This document shows, piece by piece, positions 25,632-35,078 of a stretch of 64,000 nt of DNA. Each line of letters starts with the position of its first letter. Within the stretch, counting starts at the first letter, position 1. Location of the stretch: positions 27,993-91,992 of the forward strand of contig QZJG01000005.1 of NCBI GenBank assembly GCA_003599275.1, written 5' to 3'. This stretch comes from Nitrospiraceae bacterium (GTDB taxonomy: Bacteria; Nitrospirota; Thermodesulfovibrionia; UBA6902). The notes under the pieces are model-generated. The model saw nothing but the letters and a program-made list of their open reading frames with translations. It searched no databases and had not been told where the DNA came from. A program made the translations under genes and the position numbers.

Positions 25632-26699
25632 ATGTCAGAACTCGACGAACTGAGAAAAAAAATTGACGAGCTCGACCTCCGGATTGTCGGGCTGCTCAAC
25701 GAAAGGGCCGGGGTCGCCATTGAAATAGGCAAGGCCAAGCAGAATAAAAACCTGAACATGCATTCTCCCGCAAGGGAGAAGGAAATCCTGCGAAGGCTTG
25801 CCGAAATAAATCCGGGGCCCTTCCCCGATAACGCCCTCAAATTAATTTATGATGAGATACTTTCCGCATCGCTTTCATTGCAGCAGCCGTTAAAGGTCGC
25901 ATACCTCGGTCCTTCCGCCACCTTTACACACCTTGCCGCAAGCAGGAAGTTCGGCTCGTCAACAGAATATCTGCCTGAAAGCACAATAAGGGGAGTTTTC
26001 GAGGCCGTCAACCGGGAGAAGGCGCAGTATGGCGTAGTGCCGATTGAAAATTCAACAGAGGGCGTAGTGAACTCCACACTCGACATGTTTATCGATTCGG
26101 ACCTGAAAATCGCCTTTGAGATAATGCTTGAGGTGAGGCATAACCTGCTTTCGAAAACCGGCAACAGGGAAGACGTCAAGAAGATATTTTCCCACCCGCA
26201 GGCCAGGGCGCAATGCAGGGAATGGCTCGAAAAGAACTTCCCCGGTCTGCCGGTCATTGAGGAATCGAGCACCGCTGCAGCGGCCGAGCGCGTTTCGAAA
26301 GATCCGTCTGCCGCCGCGGTCGCGAGCGAGCTTGCCGCTTCCGTTTACAACCTGGAGTTTATCGAAAAGGGCATAGAGGATTACAAAAATAATTACACAA
26401 GGTTCCTCGTAATCGCAAAAGAGTCGCCCCCGAGGACGGGCAGGGACAAGACCTCGGTCATGCTGTCGATTAAAGACAGGGCCGGCGCTCTTTATTCAAT
26501 ATTGAGGCCTTTTGAAAAGCACAAGATCAATCTCTCAAAGATTGAATCGAGGCCGTCAAGGAGAAAGGCCTGGGAATACATATTTTTCATCGATATGGAA
26601 GGCCACATAGAAGACAAGGGAGTCAGGAAGGCGGTCAACGATCTGAAAAAAGAATGTCTCTTCCTGAAAGTGTTAGGCTCCTACCCTTCGGCGGAATGA
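25632..26699 (+). CDS. pheA: Chorismate mutase / prephenate dehydratase (P-protein)
   Basis: An AroQ-type chorismate mutase (about 1-85, M-S-E-L-D-E-L-R-K-K-I-D) is fused to prephenate dehydratase (about 95-275, with Y-L-G-P-x-A-T-F and N-Y-T-R-F) and an ACT domain (about 285-355, with E-S-R-P) that binds phenylalanine. It converts chorismate to phenylpyruvate. ATG 25632 fits the family start; TTG 25593 would add 13 unusual residues. It is the first gene of the aromatic run pheA-hisC-aroF-tyrA-aroA. Confidence 0.95.
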   Translation: MSELDELRKKIDELDLRIVGLLNERAGVAIEIGKAKQNKNLNMHSPAREKEILRRLAEINPGPFPDNALKLIYDEILSASLSLQQPLKVAYLGPSATFTHLAASRKFGSSTEYLPESTIRGVFEAVNREKAQYGVVPIENSTEGVVNSTLDMFIDSDLKIAFEIMLEVRHNLLSKTGNREDVKKIFSHPQARAQCREWLEKNFPGLPVIEESSTAAAAERVSKDPSAAAVASELAASVYNLEFIEKGIEDYKNNYTRFLVIAKESPPRTGRDKTSVMLSIKDRAGALYSILRPFEKHKINLSKIESRPSRRKAWEYIFFIDMEGHIEDKGVRKAVNDLKKECLFLKVLGSYPSAE

Positions 26700-26747
26700 A
26701 TAATTAAATATTTGGAAACATGTTCCTGTAACTTGAGCCGCTACGAT

Positions 26748-26774
26748 GTCATTCCGCACTTGATGCGGAATGAC
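26748..26774. repeat. Perfect GTCATTCCGCA palindrome between pheA and hisC
   Basis: Perfect 11-bp arms (GTCATTCCGCA and TGCGGAATGAC) enclose a 5-base loop. It is the simplest member of the GTCATTCC family seen in the window and lies 12 bases before the hisC ATG. No T run follows, so it is a weak terminator candidate. Confidence 0.9.
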
Positions 26775-26786
26775 GAATAAACTGCA

Positions 26787-27863
26787 ATGTTAAACGCTCC
26801 TGAACACATAAAAACCATCAAGCCGTATGTTCCCGGCAAGCCCGTCGAAGAACTCGAGAGGGAGCTTGGGATAACCGGCTCCATCAAGCTCGCATCAAAT
26901 GAAAACCCGCTGGGGCCTTCGCCTCTTGCGGTCAGGGCGATGCGCAAAGGGGCAAGGGATTTAAACAGATATCCTGACGGCAGTTGTTTTTATTTAAAAG
27001 AGGCGTTGGCCGGAAAATTAAAGATCACTCCCGATGGGATAATGTTCGGCAATGGATCGAACGAGCTCATAGAGCTGGCGGTCAGGACGTTCCTCAATCC
27101 CGGAGATGAGGCGATAATGGCGCACCCCTCTTTTGTGGTTTATTCAATGATTGTTCAGGCGGCAAACGGCAAAAACATAATAGTGCCTCTGAAAGAATGG
27201 CGGCATGACCTCGAAGAAATGGCGGCGCGGACCACCGGGAAGACAAAGCTTGTCTTTATAGCAAACCCAAATAACCCGACCGGGACCATGAATACAAAAG
27301 CCGAAATGGAAGCATTCATGAAAAAAGTCCCTGCCGGGGTGCTCGTTGTCGTCGATGAAGCGTATTATGAGTATGTCGCTTCACCGGATTATGCGGACAC
27401 CATGAAATATCTGGGGGAAGGCAGGGAGATACTTGTCCTCAGGACCTTTTCCAAAATATACGGGCTTGCGGGACTCAGGATAGGATACGGGATTGCAAGT
27501 CCCCGGCTGATCACCGAGATGAACAAAGTAAGGCAGCCTTTTAATGTGAATTGCCTTGCGCAAAAGGCGGCGGTCGCCGCACTGGAAGATAAAAAACACA
27601 TTGAAAAGACCAGGAGAATTAACGCGCAGGGAAAGAGGCTCCTTTATAAACAGCTTGACGCATTGAAAATCAATTACGTGCCGACTGAGGCAAATTTTAT
27701 TTATATACCCGTTGAAAGCGGCGCCTCGGTCCGTTTATACACAAATCTTCTTCAAAAGGGAGTCATCGTCAGGCCTGTAGGGCCTGACGCTATACGTGTT
27801 ACAATAGGGCTCCCTGAGGAGAACAGGAGATTTATAGAGGCGCTGAAGCAAGAGAAAATTTAA
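26787..27863 (+). CDS. hisC: Histidinol-phosphate / aromatic aminotransferase
   Basis: This is a PLP-dependent fold-type I aminotransferase of 358 residues. The Schiff-base Lys lies in [12 protein letters not shown], with N-P-N-N-P-T-G and D-E-A-Y-Y-E-Y also present. The family uses histidinol phosphate, but its place between pheA and aroF indicates that it also or mainly transaminates phenylpyruvate and hydroxyphenylpyruvate. Confidence 0.92.
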   Translation: MLNAPEHIKTIKPYVPGKPVEELERELGITGSIKLASNENPLGPSPLAVRAMRKGARDLNRYPDGSCFYLKEALAGKLKITPDGIMFGNGSNELIELAVRTFLNPGDEAIMAHPSFVVYSMIVQAANGKNIIVPLKEWRHDLEEMAARTTGKTKLVFIANPNNPTGTMNTKAEMEAFMKKVPAGVLVVVDEAYYEYVASPDYADTMKYLGEGREILVLRTFSKIYGLAGLRIGYGIASPRLITEMNKVRQPFNVNCLAQKAAVAALEDKKHIEKTRRINAQGKRLLYKQLDALKINYVPTEANFIYIPVESGASVRLYTNLLQKGVIVRPVGPDAIRVTIGLPEENRRFIEALKQEKI

Positions 27864-27886
27864 GGACAAATCTGGATGGAGGCGGC

Positions 27887-28912
27887 ATGGACATCATAGT
27901 ATTGAAAAAGAGCATCACGGCCAAAGAGCTTCGTCATATTGTCAAAAAACTCGAAGGCAAAGGATTCAGAGCGAACGTCTCGAAAGGGACTGAACGGACA
28001 GTCATCGGCGTGATAGGCGACACATCAAAGATCACCGAAGACGAAGCAAATGCCTTTGCAACCATGCCGGGGGTTGATAAAATCCACAGGATCATTCAGC
28101 CGTTCCGCCTTGCAAGCAGGGACTTTAAAAGTAATGACACGGTCATCCGGATCGGGAAAACCGCCATCGGCGGCAAAAAAATTCCGGTCATAGCCGGGCC
28201 CTGTGCCGTGGAAAACCTGCCTGCCCTTCTCGACATAGCAAAGGAAGTCAAAAAGGCGGGCGCCACATTCATAAGAGGAGGCGCGTTCAAACCGAGGACC
28301 TCGCCTTACACTTTTCAGGGGCTTGGAGAGGAAGGCCTGGAGATCCTTGCAGAGGTCCGTAAGAAGACAGGTCTGCCCGTTGTGACTGAGATCATGGACC
28401 CGAGGGACATTGACGTCATTCTCAAATACGCGGACGTCATCCAGGTGGGCGCAAGGAACATGCAGAACTTCCGCCTCCTTCAGGAGGTCGGCTCTCATGA
28501 CAAACCGATAGTCCTGAAGAGAGGGCTGTCGGCAACAATAAAGGAGCTCCTTATGGCCGCCGAATACATAATGGCGCAGGGCAACAACAAGGTCATATTG
28601 TGTGAAAGAGGCATCAGGACTTTTGAGACTGCGACAAGAAACACCCTCGACCTGAACGCCGTGCCCGTTTTAAAAAGGCTCTCGCATCTGCCGGTCATTG
28701 TCGATCCGAGTCACGGCGCGGGACAGTGGAAGCTCGTGGCCCCCATGTCGAAGGCGGCCATCGCGGCAGGCGCCGACGGGTTGATGATTGAAGTGCATAC
28801 AAATCCTGAAGAGGCCCTGTCTGACGGAGAGCAGTCATTAAAGCCCGTTAAATTCAGGGCGCTCATGAAAGAGCTGAAAGCAGTGGCAAAGGCAGTAGGA
28901 AGGGAGATTTAG
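27887..28912 (+). CDS. aroF: 3-deoxy-7-phosphoheptulonate synthase (AroA-I-beta type)
   Basis: An N-terminal ferredoxin-like regulatory domain (about 1-70) precedes a TIM-barrel DAHP synthase with [18 protein letters not shown] and D-P-S-H-G-A-G. It condenses PEP and erythrose 4-phosphate, the first step of the shikimate pathway. The N-terminal domain is a known feedback-control module in this subfamily. It begins 23 bases after hisC. Confidence 0.94.
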   Translation: MDIIVLKKSITAKELRHIVKKLEGKGFRANVSKGTERTVIGVIGDTSKITEDEANAFATMPGVDKIHRIIQPFRLASRDFKSNDTVIRIGKTAIGGKKIPVIAGPCAVENLPALLDIAKEVKKAGATFIRGGAFKPRTSPYTFQGLGEEGLEILAEVRKKTGLPVVTEIMDPRDIDVILKYADVIQVGARNMQNFRLLQEVGSHDKPIVLKRGLSATIKELLMAAEYIMAQGNNKVILCERGIRTFETATRNTLDLNAVPVLKRLSHLPVIVDPSHGAGQWKLVAPMSKAAIAAGADGLMIEVHTNPEEALSDGEQSLKPVKFRALMKELKAVAKAVGREI

Positions 28913-29052
28913 CAGGTTGCTGAAAAAGTCGGTTTTCAGTGTCATTGCGAGAAACGTTAGTGACGAAGCAATCTTAAACATCCTGATTAATATAGAAGCG
29001 GATTGCTTCACTTCGTTCGCAATGACAGCCCAAATACTTTTTCAGCTGCCTG
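28913..29052. repeat. Composite MITE-like element with CTGAAAAAGT ends (copy 1)
   Basis: The left end CAGGTTGCTGAAAAAGT (28913-28929) and right end ACTTTTTCAGCTGCCTG (29036-29052) are inverted repeats matching at 15 of 17 positions. They enclose a GTCATTGCGAG...GCAATCT / GATTGCTTC...CGCAATGACA palindrome. A second copy with the same outer ends is at 37214-37392. It starts one base after the aroF stop codon. Confidence 0.8.
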
Positions 29053-29055
29053 TTA

Positions 29056-29090
29056 GGGTTAAGGGTCAAGAGTTAAGAGTCAAGAGTAGG
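29056..29090. repeat. Heptanucleotide array upstream of tyrA
   Basis: Five 7-base units in register read GGGTTAA, GGGTCAA, GAGTTAA, GAGTCAA and GAGTAGG. The last unit abuts the tyrA ATG and is the only purine-rich candidate ribosome binding site. Its reverse complement (CCTACTC) is the same heptamer as in the 74-213 array. Confidence 0.75.
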
Positions 29091-29091
29091 C

Positions 29092-29952
29092 ATGAAGATA
29101 ACTTTTAATAACATCACGATCATCGGCGTCGGTCTTATGGGCGGCTCGTTCGCACTTGCCCTGAAGGCGAAGGGCTTTAAGGGTAAAATAACCGGCGCAG
29201 GCAGAAACAGGAAAAACCTGATCAAGGCAAAAAGACTCGGCATAATTGACGACTATACAACTGAATATGCCGACAGTGTCAGGGATGCCGATCTGGTCCT
29301 GTTTGCCGTGCCTGTAGGCCGTGTTGAAACTATTGTAAAAAGTATAAGGAAGGACATAAAAAAAGGCGCAATAGTAACTGATGTAGGAAGCGTAAAGGCA
29401 CAGATTGTCAGAAAGATCGGACCGTTGATGCCGGACAAGGTCGGTTTTGTGGGGGCGCATCCCATTGCAGGCCGGGAATGCTCCGGCATAGATTGCGCCA
29501 CAGCCGATCTCTATCAGAATGCAAGGTGCATAATCACCCCCGCTACAGATACAAATAAACCCGCGCTGAAAAAAGTCATCGGCCTGTGGAAGTCCCTCGG
29601 GGCAAAGCCTGTGCTGATGGACCCCGTAGAGCATGACCTGATATTCGGCGCAGTGAGCCACCTCCCGCACGTGGTCGCCTATGCGCTGGTAAACAGCATC
29701 ATGAAAGTCGACAGCGGCATCATCCGTCATGGAGGCCGGGGACTGAGAGATATGACAAGGATCGCCCTGAGCCCGCCGGAGCTCTGGCGTGACATATGCG
29801 CTTATAACAGGCAAAACCTCTTGCGCACCATGAAAAAGTTTTCATCCTCCGTGTCGCACCTGACCGGACTTATCGAAAGATCAGACTGGGCCGCCCTCGA
29901 AAAAGAATTCAGGAAGGCCAAAGAGGCAAGGCAGCTCCTTGAGTCAGATTAG
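29092..29952 (+). CDS. tyrA: Prephenate dehydrogenase
   Basis: The Rossmann motif G-V-G-L-M-G-G-S opens the protein. H-P-I-A-G-R-E and S-H-L-P-H-V, both conserved in TyrA, follow. It oxidatively decarboxylates prephenate to hydroxyphenylpyruvate with NAD(P). At 286 residues there is no ACT domain. Its end overlaps the aroA start by 14 bases. Confidence 0.93.
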   Translation: MKITFNNITIIGVGLMGGSFALALKAKGFKGKITGAGRNRKNLIKAKRLGIIDDYTTEYADSVRDADLVLFAVPVGRVETIVKSIRKDIKKGAIVTDVGSVKAQIVRKIGPLMPDKVGFVGAHPIAGRECSGIDCATADLYQNARCIITPATDTNKPALKKVIGLWKSLGAKPVLMDPVEHDLIFGAVSHLPHVVAYALVNSIMKVDSGIIRHGGRGLRDMTRIALSPPELWRDICAYNRQNLLRTMKKFSSSVSHLTGLIERSDWAALEKEFRKAKEARQLLESD

Positions 29953-31255
29953 CATCAAACACAAAAACCCCTTGCGCGGCGAACTTACACCTCCGCCGGA
30001 CAAATCCATCTCCCACCGCGCAGTAATCCTCGCGTCTCTTGCAGAGGGCAGGAGCGTCATCAGGAATTTCCTTTATGCAGAAGACCCACTCAGCACCGTC
30101 GGCGCGTTCAGGCAAATGGGAGTGGAAATTGAAGTCAGAAGACAGAACTCAGAGCATAAAGAAGAGATGTCCCCCACAGAAATATTAATCAACGGGAACG
30201 GCCTTTCCGGGCTAAAAAACCCTGAAGGTCCTATTGACTGCGGGAACTCGGGAACGACCATGAGGCTCCTCTGCGGCGTCCTTGCAGGGCAGCCGTTTTC
30301 AGCGACCCTGAAGGGAGACGCGTCACTGTCACGCAGGCCCATGAAAAGGGTGATCGGTCCCCTTGCGCAAATGGGCGCTGTCTTTAAATCGGACAACGGC
30401 AACCCGCCATTGACTGTTACCGGAGGACAACTGAAACCGATCAGCTATAAATCCCCGGTTGCGAGCGCACAGGTAAAATCCGCGATACTTCTCGCGGGGC
30501 TTTATTGTGACGGCATTACATCCGTGCTCGAGCCTGAAAAATCCAGGGACCATTCGGAACGCATGCTCAGGGCTTCCGGGGCCGACATAAAAATAGACGG
30601 CTTATCGGTAAGCATCAAAGGCAGGGCCGTATTGCGACCCTTTGATTTGACCGTCCCGGCAGACTTTTCATCCGCCGCTTTTTTCATTGTGGCAGGCCTG
30701 ATCGTTCCCGGCTCGGAGATACTTTTAAAAAACGTCGGCATTAATCCGACCCGGACGGGATTGCTGGAGGTCCTTCAGTCAATGGGCGCTGATATCAGAC
30801 TCGAAAATACAAGGGAAGTCTCCGGCGAGCCGGTGGCCGACATATTCGTCAGACATTCTTCTCTTACCGGAATAGAAATCGGCGGCGACATGGTCCCAAA
30901 ATCCATTGATGAATTTCCGATACTCTGCGTTGCCTCGGCAGTGGCTGAGGGAAAAACAAAGATAACCGGCGCAAAAGAATTGAGGGTCAAGGAGTCGGAC
31001 AGGATAGCTGCAATGGCCGCGGAATTAAGCAAAATGGGCGTCAGGACCGAAGAGCTCGAAGACGGTCTGATAATCGGAGGAAAAGAAAAATTGGGGCCCG
31101 CTGCCATTAAGAGTTACGGAGACCACAGGATAGCAATGTCCATGGCGATCGCGGGGCTTATGACGGACGGAGAGACGATAATCTCGGACACGGACTGCAT
31201 CAATACGTCTTTCCCCGGGTTTATTGAGATATTGGACAGGCTGCAGAAGAGCTGA
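29939..31255 (+). CDS. aroA: 3-phosphoshikimate 1-carboxyvinyltransferase (EPSP synthase)
   Basis: Conserved motifs are D-K-S-I-S-H-R-A (about 21-28), D-C-G-N-S-G-T-T-M-R-L, D-A-S-L-S-R-R-P-M and a C-terminal D-H-R-I-A-M-S. It condenses shikimate 3-phosphate with PEP. Translation starts at TTG 29939 inside tyrA. A hairpin terminator follows, and cmk, the usual next gene, is absent here. Confidence 0.95.
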   Translation: MSQISIKHKNPLRGELTPPPDKSISHRAVILASLAEGRSVIRNFLYAEDPLSTVGAFRQMGVEIEVRRQNSEHKEEMSPTEILINGNGLSGLKNPEGPIDCGNSGTTMRLLCGVLAGQPFSATLKGDASLSRRPMKRVIGPLAQMGAVFKSDNGNPPLTVTGGQLKPISYKSPVASAQVKSAILLAGLYCDGITSVLEPEKSRDHSERMLRASGADIKIDGLSVSIKGRAVLRPFDLTVPADFSSAAFFIVAGLIVPGSEILLKNVGINPTRTGLLEVLQSMGADIRLENTREVSGEPVADIFVRHSSLTGIEIGGDMVPKSIDEFPILCVASAVAEGKTKITGAKELRVKESDRIAAMAAELSKMGVRTEELEDGLIIGGKEKLGPAAIKSYGDHRIAMSMAIAGLMTDGETIISDTDCINTSFPGFIEILDRLQKS

Positions 31256-31296
31256 TCCTAATTCCACTTTGCAATCAAGATGTCACCTTTGTCATT

Positions 31297-31370
31297 GTCA
31301 TTCCGGCTTGTCCGGAATCTTTTTGTTTTACGCAGGACAAGCCATTGGATTCCCGACAAGCGGGAATGAC
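31297..31370 (+). terminator. GTCATTCC palindromic repeat with terminator-like hairpin after aroA
   Basis: The element runs from GTCATTCCGG to GGGAATGAC. Its left half forms ATTCCGG-cttgt-CCGGAAT (31300-31318) followed by CTTTTTGTTTT, a convincing intrinsic terminator for aroA on the plus strand. It therefore looks like a mobile palindrome that serves as a terminator. It also lies at the proposed right inversion breakpoint. Confidence 0.7.
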
Positions 31371-31489
31371 GGACTGTAGTATTTGATTGCCGGTTTAATA
31401 GGTTGCAATTGCTGAGGAGTAAGCTTATATTAGAAAGTATCAAAGGAGCATATCTCCCTGTATATGACAGCAGCAATGCGGAATCTGTC

Positions 31490-32800
31490 ATGAAAAAATC
31501 AACACGACACAGGCAGACCCCAAAAGGCCCGCCCCGCCAAAAACCGGCCCCGGAAAACCCTATCGTCTTGACCGGAGAGCAGGAGGTGCAAAAATGGCAC
31601 CATGAAAAGCTCATGGAAATGGTTACGGAACGTACAAATGAGCTGCGCCTGCTGAACGAAGAATTCAGGACAATCTTCCAGGGCCTGCCTCTTGGGATCG
31701 TATATCTCGACCGCGAATTCAACATAATAAGGGCCAACAGGTTTTTCTGCGACCTCATCAGTGTCAGTGAAGAAGAAATCCTGGGGAAGCCCTGCTATGA
31801 TACCGTGGGAGAACATGCCGCCGATACAACAAAGAAAGACCTTGAAAAGATCTGCACCTTTTGTAAAAAAAGCATATGCTTTACAGATAAAAAACCTGCG
31901 ATAATAGAAAGACCTCTCGGCGTCAGGTTTATCAGGGTGACTACAATCCCCGAATTGAATGAAAGCGGGGACATCGTCCGTTTCCTCGAAATAGTAGAAG
32001 ACATCACCAACCGCAAGCAGGCTGAGGCCGAGGTCATCAGGATGGGCCACCTTGCGGCCATCGGGGAGCTTGCGGCCGGAGTGGCGCATGAGATCAACAA
32101 TCCGGTCAACGGCATTATCAATTACGCGCAGATACTGGCAAACAAAAGCACGGCAGGCAGCAAAGAGCACGAGATTTCCGGCCGCATCATAAAAGAGAGC
32201 GACCGTATCGTCCATATTGTCGACAATCTCCTCTCTTTTGCAAAGGGCAGCAGCGAGGAAAGGCGCATGGTCTGCATTGACGACATACTCCACGAGTCAC
32301 TTTCCCTGACCGGGGCGATGATGAGAAAAGACGGCATAAAACTCACCGTGAACATTCCCCCCGGCCTCCCGCGCGTCATTGCGCATCCGCAGCAGATTGA
32401 ACAGGTCTTTCTTAACGTCCTGAGCAATGCACGTTATGCATTAAGCCAGAGATATCCGGCAGCACATAATGACAAGGTCATCGAGATCACGGCTGGAGAA
32501 ATAAAAGCCGACAATGCATCTTTTGTTCAAATAATTTTTCATGACCGGGGCACCGGCATTCCTCCGAAGGTGCTGGACCGGATAATGAACCCGTTTTTTT
32601 CGACCAAGCCTCCCAGTGCAGGGACCGGGCTGGGACTGAGCATAAGCCACGGGATTATCAGCAGCCATCATGGTAGAATTAAAATCGAAAGCTCTGAAGG
32701 GGCTTTCACAAATGTCGTGGTCGAGCTTCCGTCTGCGGACGGGGCAAATTCGGAAGTCTGCGGCTTTGACAATGAGGAGATGCAAAACGGAAAAACATGA
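31490..32800 (+). CDS. Cytoplasmic PAS sensor histidine kinase
   Basis: No membrane helix is evident. A coiled N-terminus leads to one PAS domain, which contains a Cys-rich stretch (I-C-T-F-C-K-K-S-I-C-F). It then has HisKA with H-box A-H-E-I-N-N-P and HATPase with N-box N-V-L-S-N-A, D-R-G-T-G-I and G-T-G-L-G-L. The PAS cysteines may bind a cofactor or respond to redox (inference). The start is uncertain: ATG 31490 is used, while TTG 31403 would add 29 residues. The end overlaps the start of the sigma-54 activator gene, its evident partner. Confidence 0.88.
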   Translation: MKKSTRHRQTPKGPPRQKPAPENPIVLTGEQEVQKWHHEKLMEMVTERTNELRLLNEEFRTIFQGLPLGIVYLDREFNIIRANRFFCDLISVSEEEILGKPCYDTVGEHAADTTKKDLEKICTFCKKSICFTDKKPAIIERPLGVRFIRVTTIPELNESGDIVRFLEIVEDITNRKQAEAEVIRMGHLAAIGELAAGVAHEINNPVNGIINYAQILANKSTAGSKEHEISGRIIKESDRIVHIVDNLLSFAKGSSEERRMVCIDDILHESLSLTGAMMRKDGIKLTVNIPPGLPRVIAHPQQIEQVFLNVLSNARYALSQRYPAAHNDKVIEITAGEIKADNASFVQIIFHDRGTGIPPKVLDRIMNPFFSTKPPSAGTGLGLSISHGIISSHHGRIKIESSEGAFTNVVVELPSADGANSEVCGFDNEEMQNGKT

Positions 32801-34524
32801 AATCTAAAATACTTGTAATAGATGATGAAGAGAGTTTAAGGTTTACATTCGAGAACTTCCTCTCGGATGAAGGATACTCCGTTGCTACCGCCAAAAACTT
32901 CGACGAGGCACTGTCGGAAATGAGCGGAATGAACCCGGACGTTATATTTACGGACATTATTCTTGGCGACAAATCAGGTCTCGATATCCTGAAAGAGGCG
33001 AAGACCAGAAAAATCAACTGTCCCGTAATCATGATTACCGGATACCCCAATGTCGAGACGGCGTCCGAGGCGGTCCGGATGGGGGCCTTCGATTATATGT
33101 CCAAGCCCATCCGGCAGGCGACCCTCCTGCATCTTGCAAGGACGGCAGTACGCCACAAAATGCTCCAGGACAAAAACGAGCAGTACCGCGCAAACCTCGA
33201 GGCTATCTTCAGGAGCGTCAAAGACGCCATAGTTACCGTAGACAAAGATCTTGTGATTATGGAAGTCAACGATTCGGCACAGAAAGTCTGCGATATCAGC
33301 CGCGAATGGAGAGGCAAACCCTTTGATGCCCTGCAGTCCGCGTGCAATGGCAAATGCCTCGACGCGCTGAAAAGGTGCATCGGCACAAAAGAGGCACTCG
33401 AAATGCAACGCACCGAATGTCTGAATAACGCAGGTCTCAGAAAGGTCGTCACTATAACGACCGCTCCCCTTTTAGACTTCCGGGGTGAATTCTCCGGGGC
33501 GGTCATGGTCGTGAGGGACGAAACCGTGCTGAACGATCTCGAAAGGAACCTGAGGGAGCGCCGGCAGTTCCACAATATCATAGGGCAGAACAAGAAAATG
33601 CAGAAGATATTTTCCCTTATCGAAGACCTGGCCGACGTACCATCCACCGTCCTCATTACCGGAGAAAGCGGCACGGGCAAGGAGCTGGTCGCAGACGCCA
33701 TCCATTATACCGGCAGCCGGAGCAGCGGCCCTCTTGTAAAGGTAAACTGCTCGGCGCTCTCGGAGAACCTTCTCGAGAGCGAGCTCTTCGGGCACGTAAA
33801 GGGCGCATTTACAGGGGCCGACAGGGACAGGACAGGGCGTTTTCAGAATGCGGACGGAGGCACCATTTTTCTTGACGAGATCGGGGACATCTCCCAGAGG
33901 ATGCAGGTGCGTCTCCTGAGAGTACTCCAGGAAAAGGTGATAGACCGGGTAGGCGATTCCACCCCGATAAAAGTAGACGTCCGTATAATCGCCGCGACCA
34001 ACCAGGACCTCGCAAAAAAGGTCAGGCTGGGCGAATTCAGGGAAGACCTTTACTACCGCCTGAAAGTCATGGGGCTGTCGCTGCCCGCACTGAAGGACAG
34101 AAAAGACGATATCCCCATGCTCATAGACTATTTCCTCAAAAATTTAAATGTCAGGCTGAATAAGAGGGTCGAGGCGCTGTCGGAAGACGTAAAGAAGGCC
34201 TTTCTGGATTATACCTGGCCGGGCAACATCAGGGAGCTTGAGAACACCCTTGAGCACGCCCTTATAGTCTGCAAACAGGACACCGTCACACTCGAACATC
34301 TCCCGCAGGGCCTGAAAGATTTCCTCAAAGAAAAAGATTATTTCCTCACTGACCAGGACGGGCTGTCCCGGCAGGCCATAATAAAAGCGCTTGAGACATC
34401 GGGCTGGAACAAGTCCAGGGCCGCGCGGCTTTTAGGTGTAAACGTCAGGACCATTTACCGCAAGCTGGAGAAATTCGATGTCAGCCATGAACAAACTCCA
34501 CGGGAAAATCATGACATGTCATGA
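32797..34524 (+). CDS. NtrC-family sigma-54 activator with REC-PAS-AAA+-HTH architecture
   Basis: A receiver domain (about 1-120, phospho-Asp in I-F-T-D-I-I-L-G) is followed by a PAS domain (about 130-255). Next comes an AAA+ domain with Walker A G-E-S-G-T-G-K-E, the sigma-54-contacting G-A-F-T-G-A loop and Walker B G-G-T-I-F-L-D-E, and finally a Fis-type HTH (about 525-565). It is the response regulator of the kinase with which it overlaps by four bases. A sigma-54-type promoter and three dyad sites lie directly downstream, so it probably activates the operon at 34854-37208. Confidence 0.93.
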   Translation: MKSKILVIDDEESLRFTFENFLSDEGYSVATAKNFDEALSEMSGMNPDVIFTDIILGDKSGLDILKEAKTRKINCPVIMITGYPNVETASEAVRMGAFDYMSKPIRQATLLHLARTAVRHKMLQDKNEQYRANLEAIFRSVKDAIVTVDKDLVIMEVNDSAQKVCDISREWRGKPFDALQSACNGKCLDALKRCIGTKEALEMQRTECLNNAGLRKVVTITTAPLLDFRGEFSGAVMVVRDETVLNDLERNLRERRQFHNIIGQNKKMQKIFSLIEDLADVPSTVLITGESGTGKELVADAIHYTGSRSSGPLVKVNCSALSENLLESELFGHVKGAFTGADRDRTGRFQNADGGTIFLDEIGDISQRMQVRLLRVLQEKVIDRVGDSTPIKVDVRIIAATNQDLAKKVRLGEFREDLYYRLKVMGLSLPALKDRKDDIPMLIDYFLKNLNVRLNKRVEALSEDVKKAFLDYTWPGNIRELENTLEHALIVCKQDTVTLEHLPQGLKDFLKEKDYFLTDQDGLSRQAIIKALETSGWNKSRAARLLGVNVRTIYRKLEKFDVSHEQTPRENHDMS

Positions 34525-34558
34525 TTTCAGGCATGTCATGAAAGTGCGACATGTCATG
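34511..34558. promoter_or_regulatory. Three TGTCAT dyads, candidate enhancer sites of the sigma-54 activator
   Basis: ATGACATGTCAT (34511-34522) is a perfect 12-bp palindrome overlapping the activator stop codon. Related GCATGTCATG (34531-34540) and ACATGTCATG (34549-34558) follow at 17-18 base steps. They lie about 155-200 bp upstream of the -24/-12 promoter, a normal distance for upstream activator sites of NtrC-type proteins. The binding assignment is inferred. Confidence 0.6.
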
Positions 34559-34599
34559 GTCTTCAAGCTGCTATAAGATATTCTCCTGGAATAATGATT

Positions 34600-34669
34600 G
34601 TCATGCCCGCGAATGCGGGCATCCAGTAACAGATTAAAAAAACTGGATTCCCACTTTCATGGGAATGAC
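34600..34669. repeat. GTCATGCCCGC...GGGAATGAC palindromic repeat
   Basis: Two hairpins (GCCCGCgaatGCGGGC and TTCCCActttcaTGGGAA) lie between GTCAT and ATGAC ends. The element sits between the candidate enhancer sites and the sigma-54 promoter, so it would be part of the looping DNA. It belongs to the GTCATTCC family seen elsewhere in the window. Confidence 0.75.
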
Positions 34670-34712
34670 GACAATAGACGCAGAAAATAGTTTTTCAGCT
34701 CTTCCTGCCCTC

Positions 34713-34729
34713 TGGCACACTTTCTGCAA
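34713..34729 (+). promoter_or_regulatory. Sigma-54 (-24/-12) promoter
   Basis: TGGCAC (34713-34718) and TGC (34725-34727) give GG and GC dinucleotides separated by exactly 10 bases, as in the sigma-54 consensus. The start would fall near 34739, about 115 bases before the first ORF. The only consensus deviation noted is C for T before TGC. The adjacent sigma-54 activator supports the call. Confidence 0.75.
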
Positions 34730-34853
34730 TGCATCTCCTTACCTGATTCCGGAAGTCATCACTGCTTTGATGCGGACTGGAAGGGACACTCAGGGAAAAC
34801 CGTCTGTACAAATCATAACTCTGGTTTACTTTTTAGTTTTACAGGAGGCTTCA

Positions 34854-35078
34854 ATGGAGGAAGTAAAATGCCCTAATCTGGCGGAATGGCAAAACTGGAT
34901 CATACTGCTCTGCAAAAAAGGAAGCAGGCCGTATGTCCCGAAAATGTCCGACCTCCAGACGTACTGCAAGACAAAAAATTTCAGCAAATGTCCTTACTCT
35001 GCAAAGGTGGACAGCAAGGCAGCTTTTGCAACACATTACAGGAAGGGGGAAGAAGGCAAAAATGATATGCGAGTTTGA
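34854..35078 (+). CDS. Small cysteine-containing protein of unknown function
   Basis: This 74-residue protein starts at ATG 34854, with AGGAGG six bases upstream. It has four Cys, including V-K-C-P-N near the start and Y-C...K-C-P-Y in the middle, which could bind zinc or an iron-sulfur cluster. I do not recognise a named family. It is the first gene of the predicted sigma-54-dependent operon and overlaps the next gene by 17 bases. Confidence 0.7.
   Translation: MEEVKCPNLAEWQNWIILLCKKGSRPYVPKMSDLQTYCKTKNFSKCPYSAKVDSKAAFATHYRKGEEGKNDMRV

Noticed and set aside
31403..31489. Upstream extension of the PAS kinase from TTG 31403
   Set aside because: The extra 29 residues have no domain, and the TTG lacks a well-placed Shine-Dalgarno. 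ATG 31490 was preferred, but the case is not closed.
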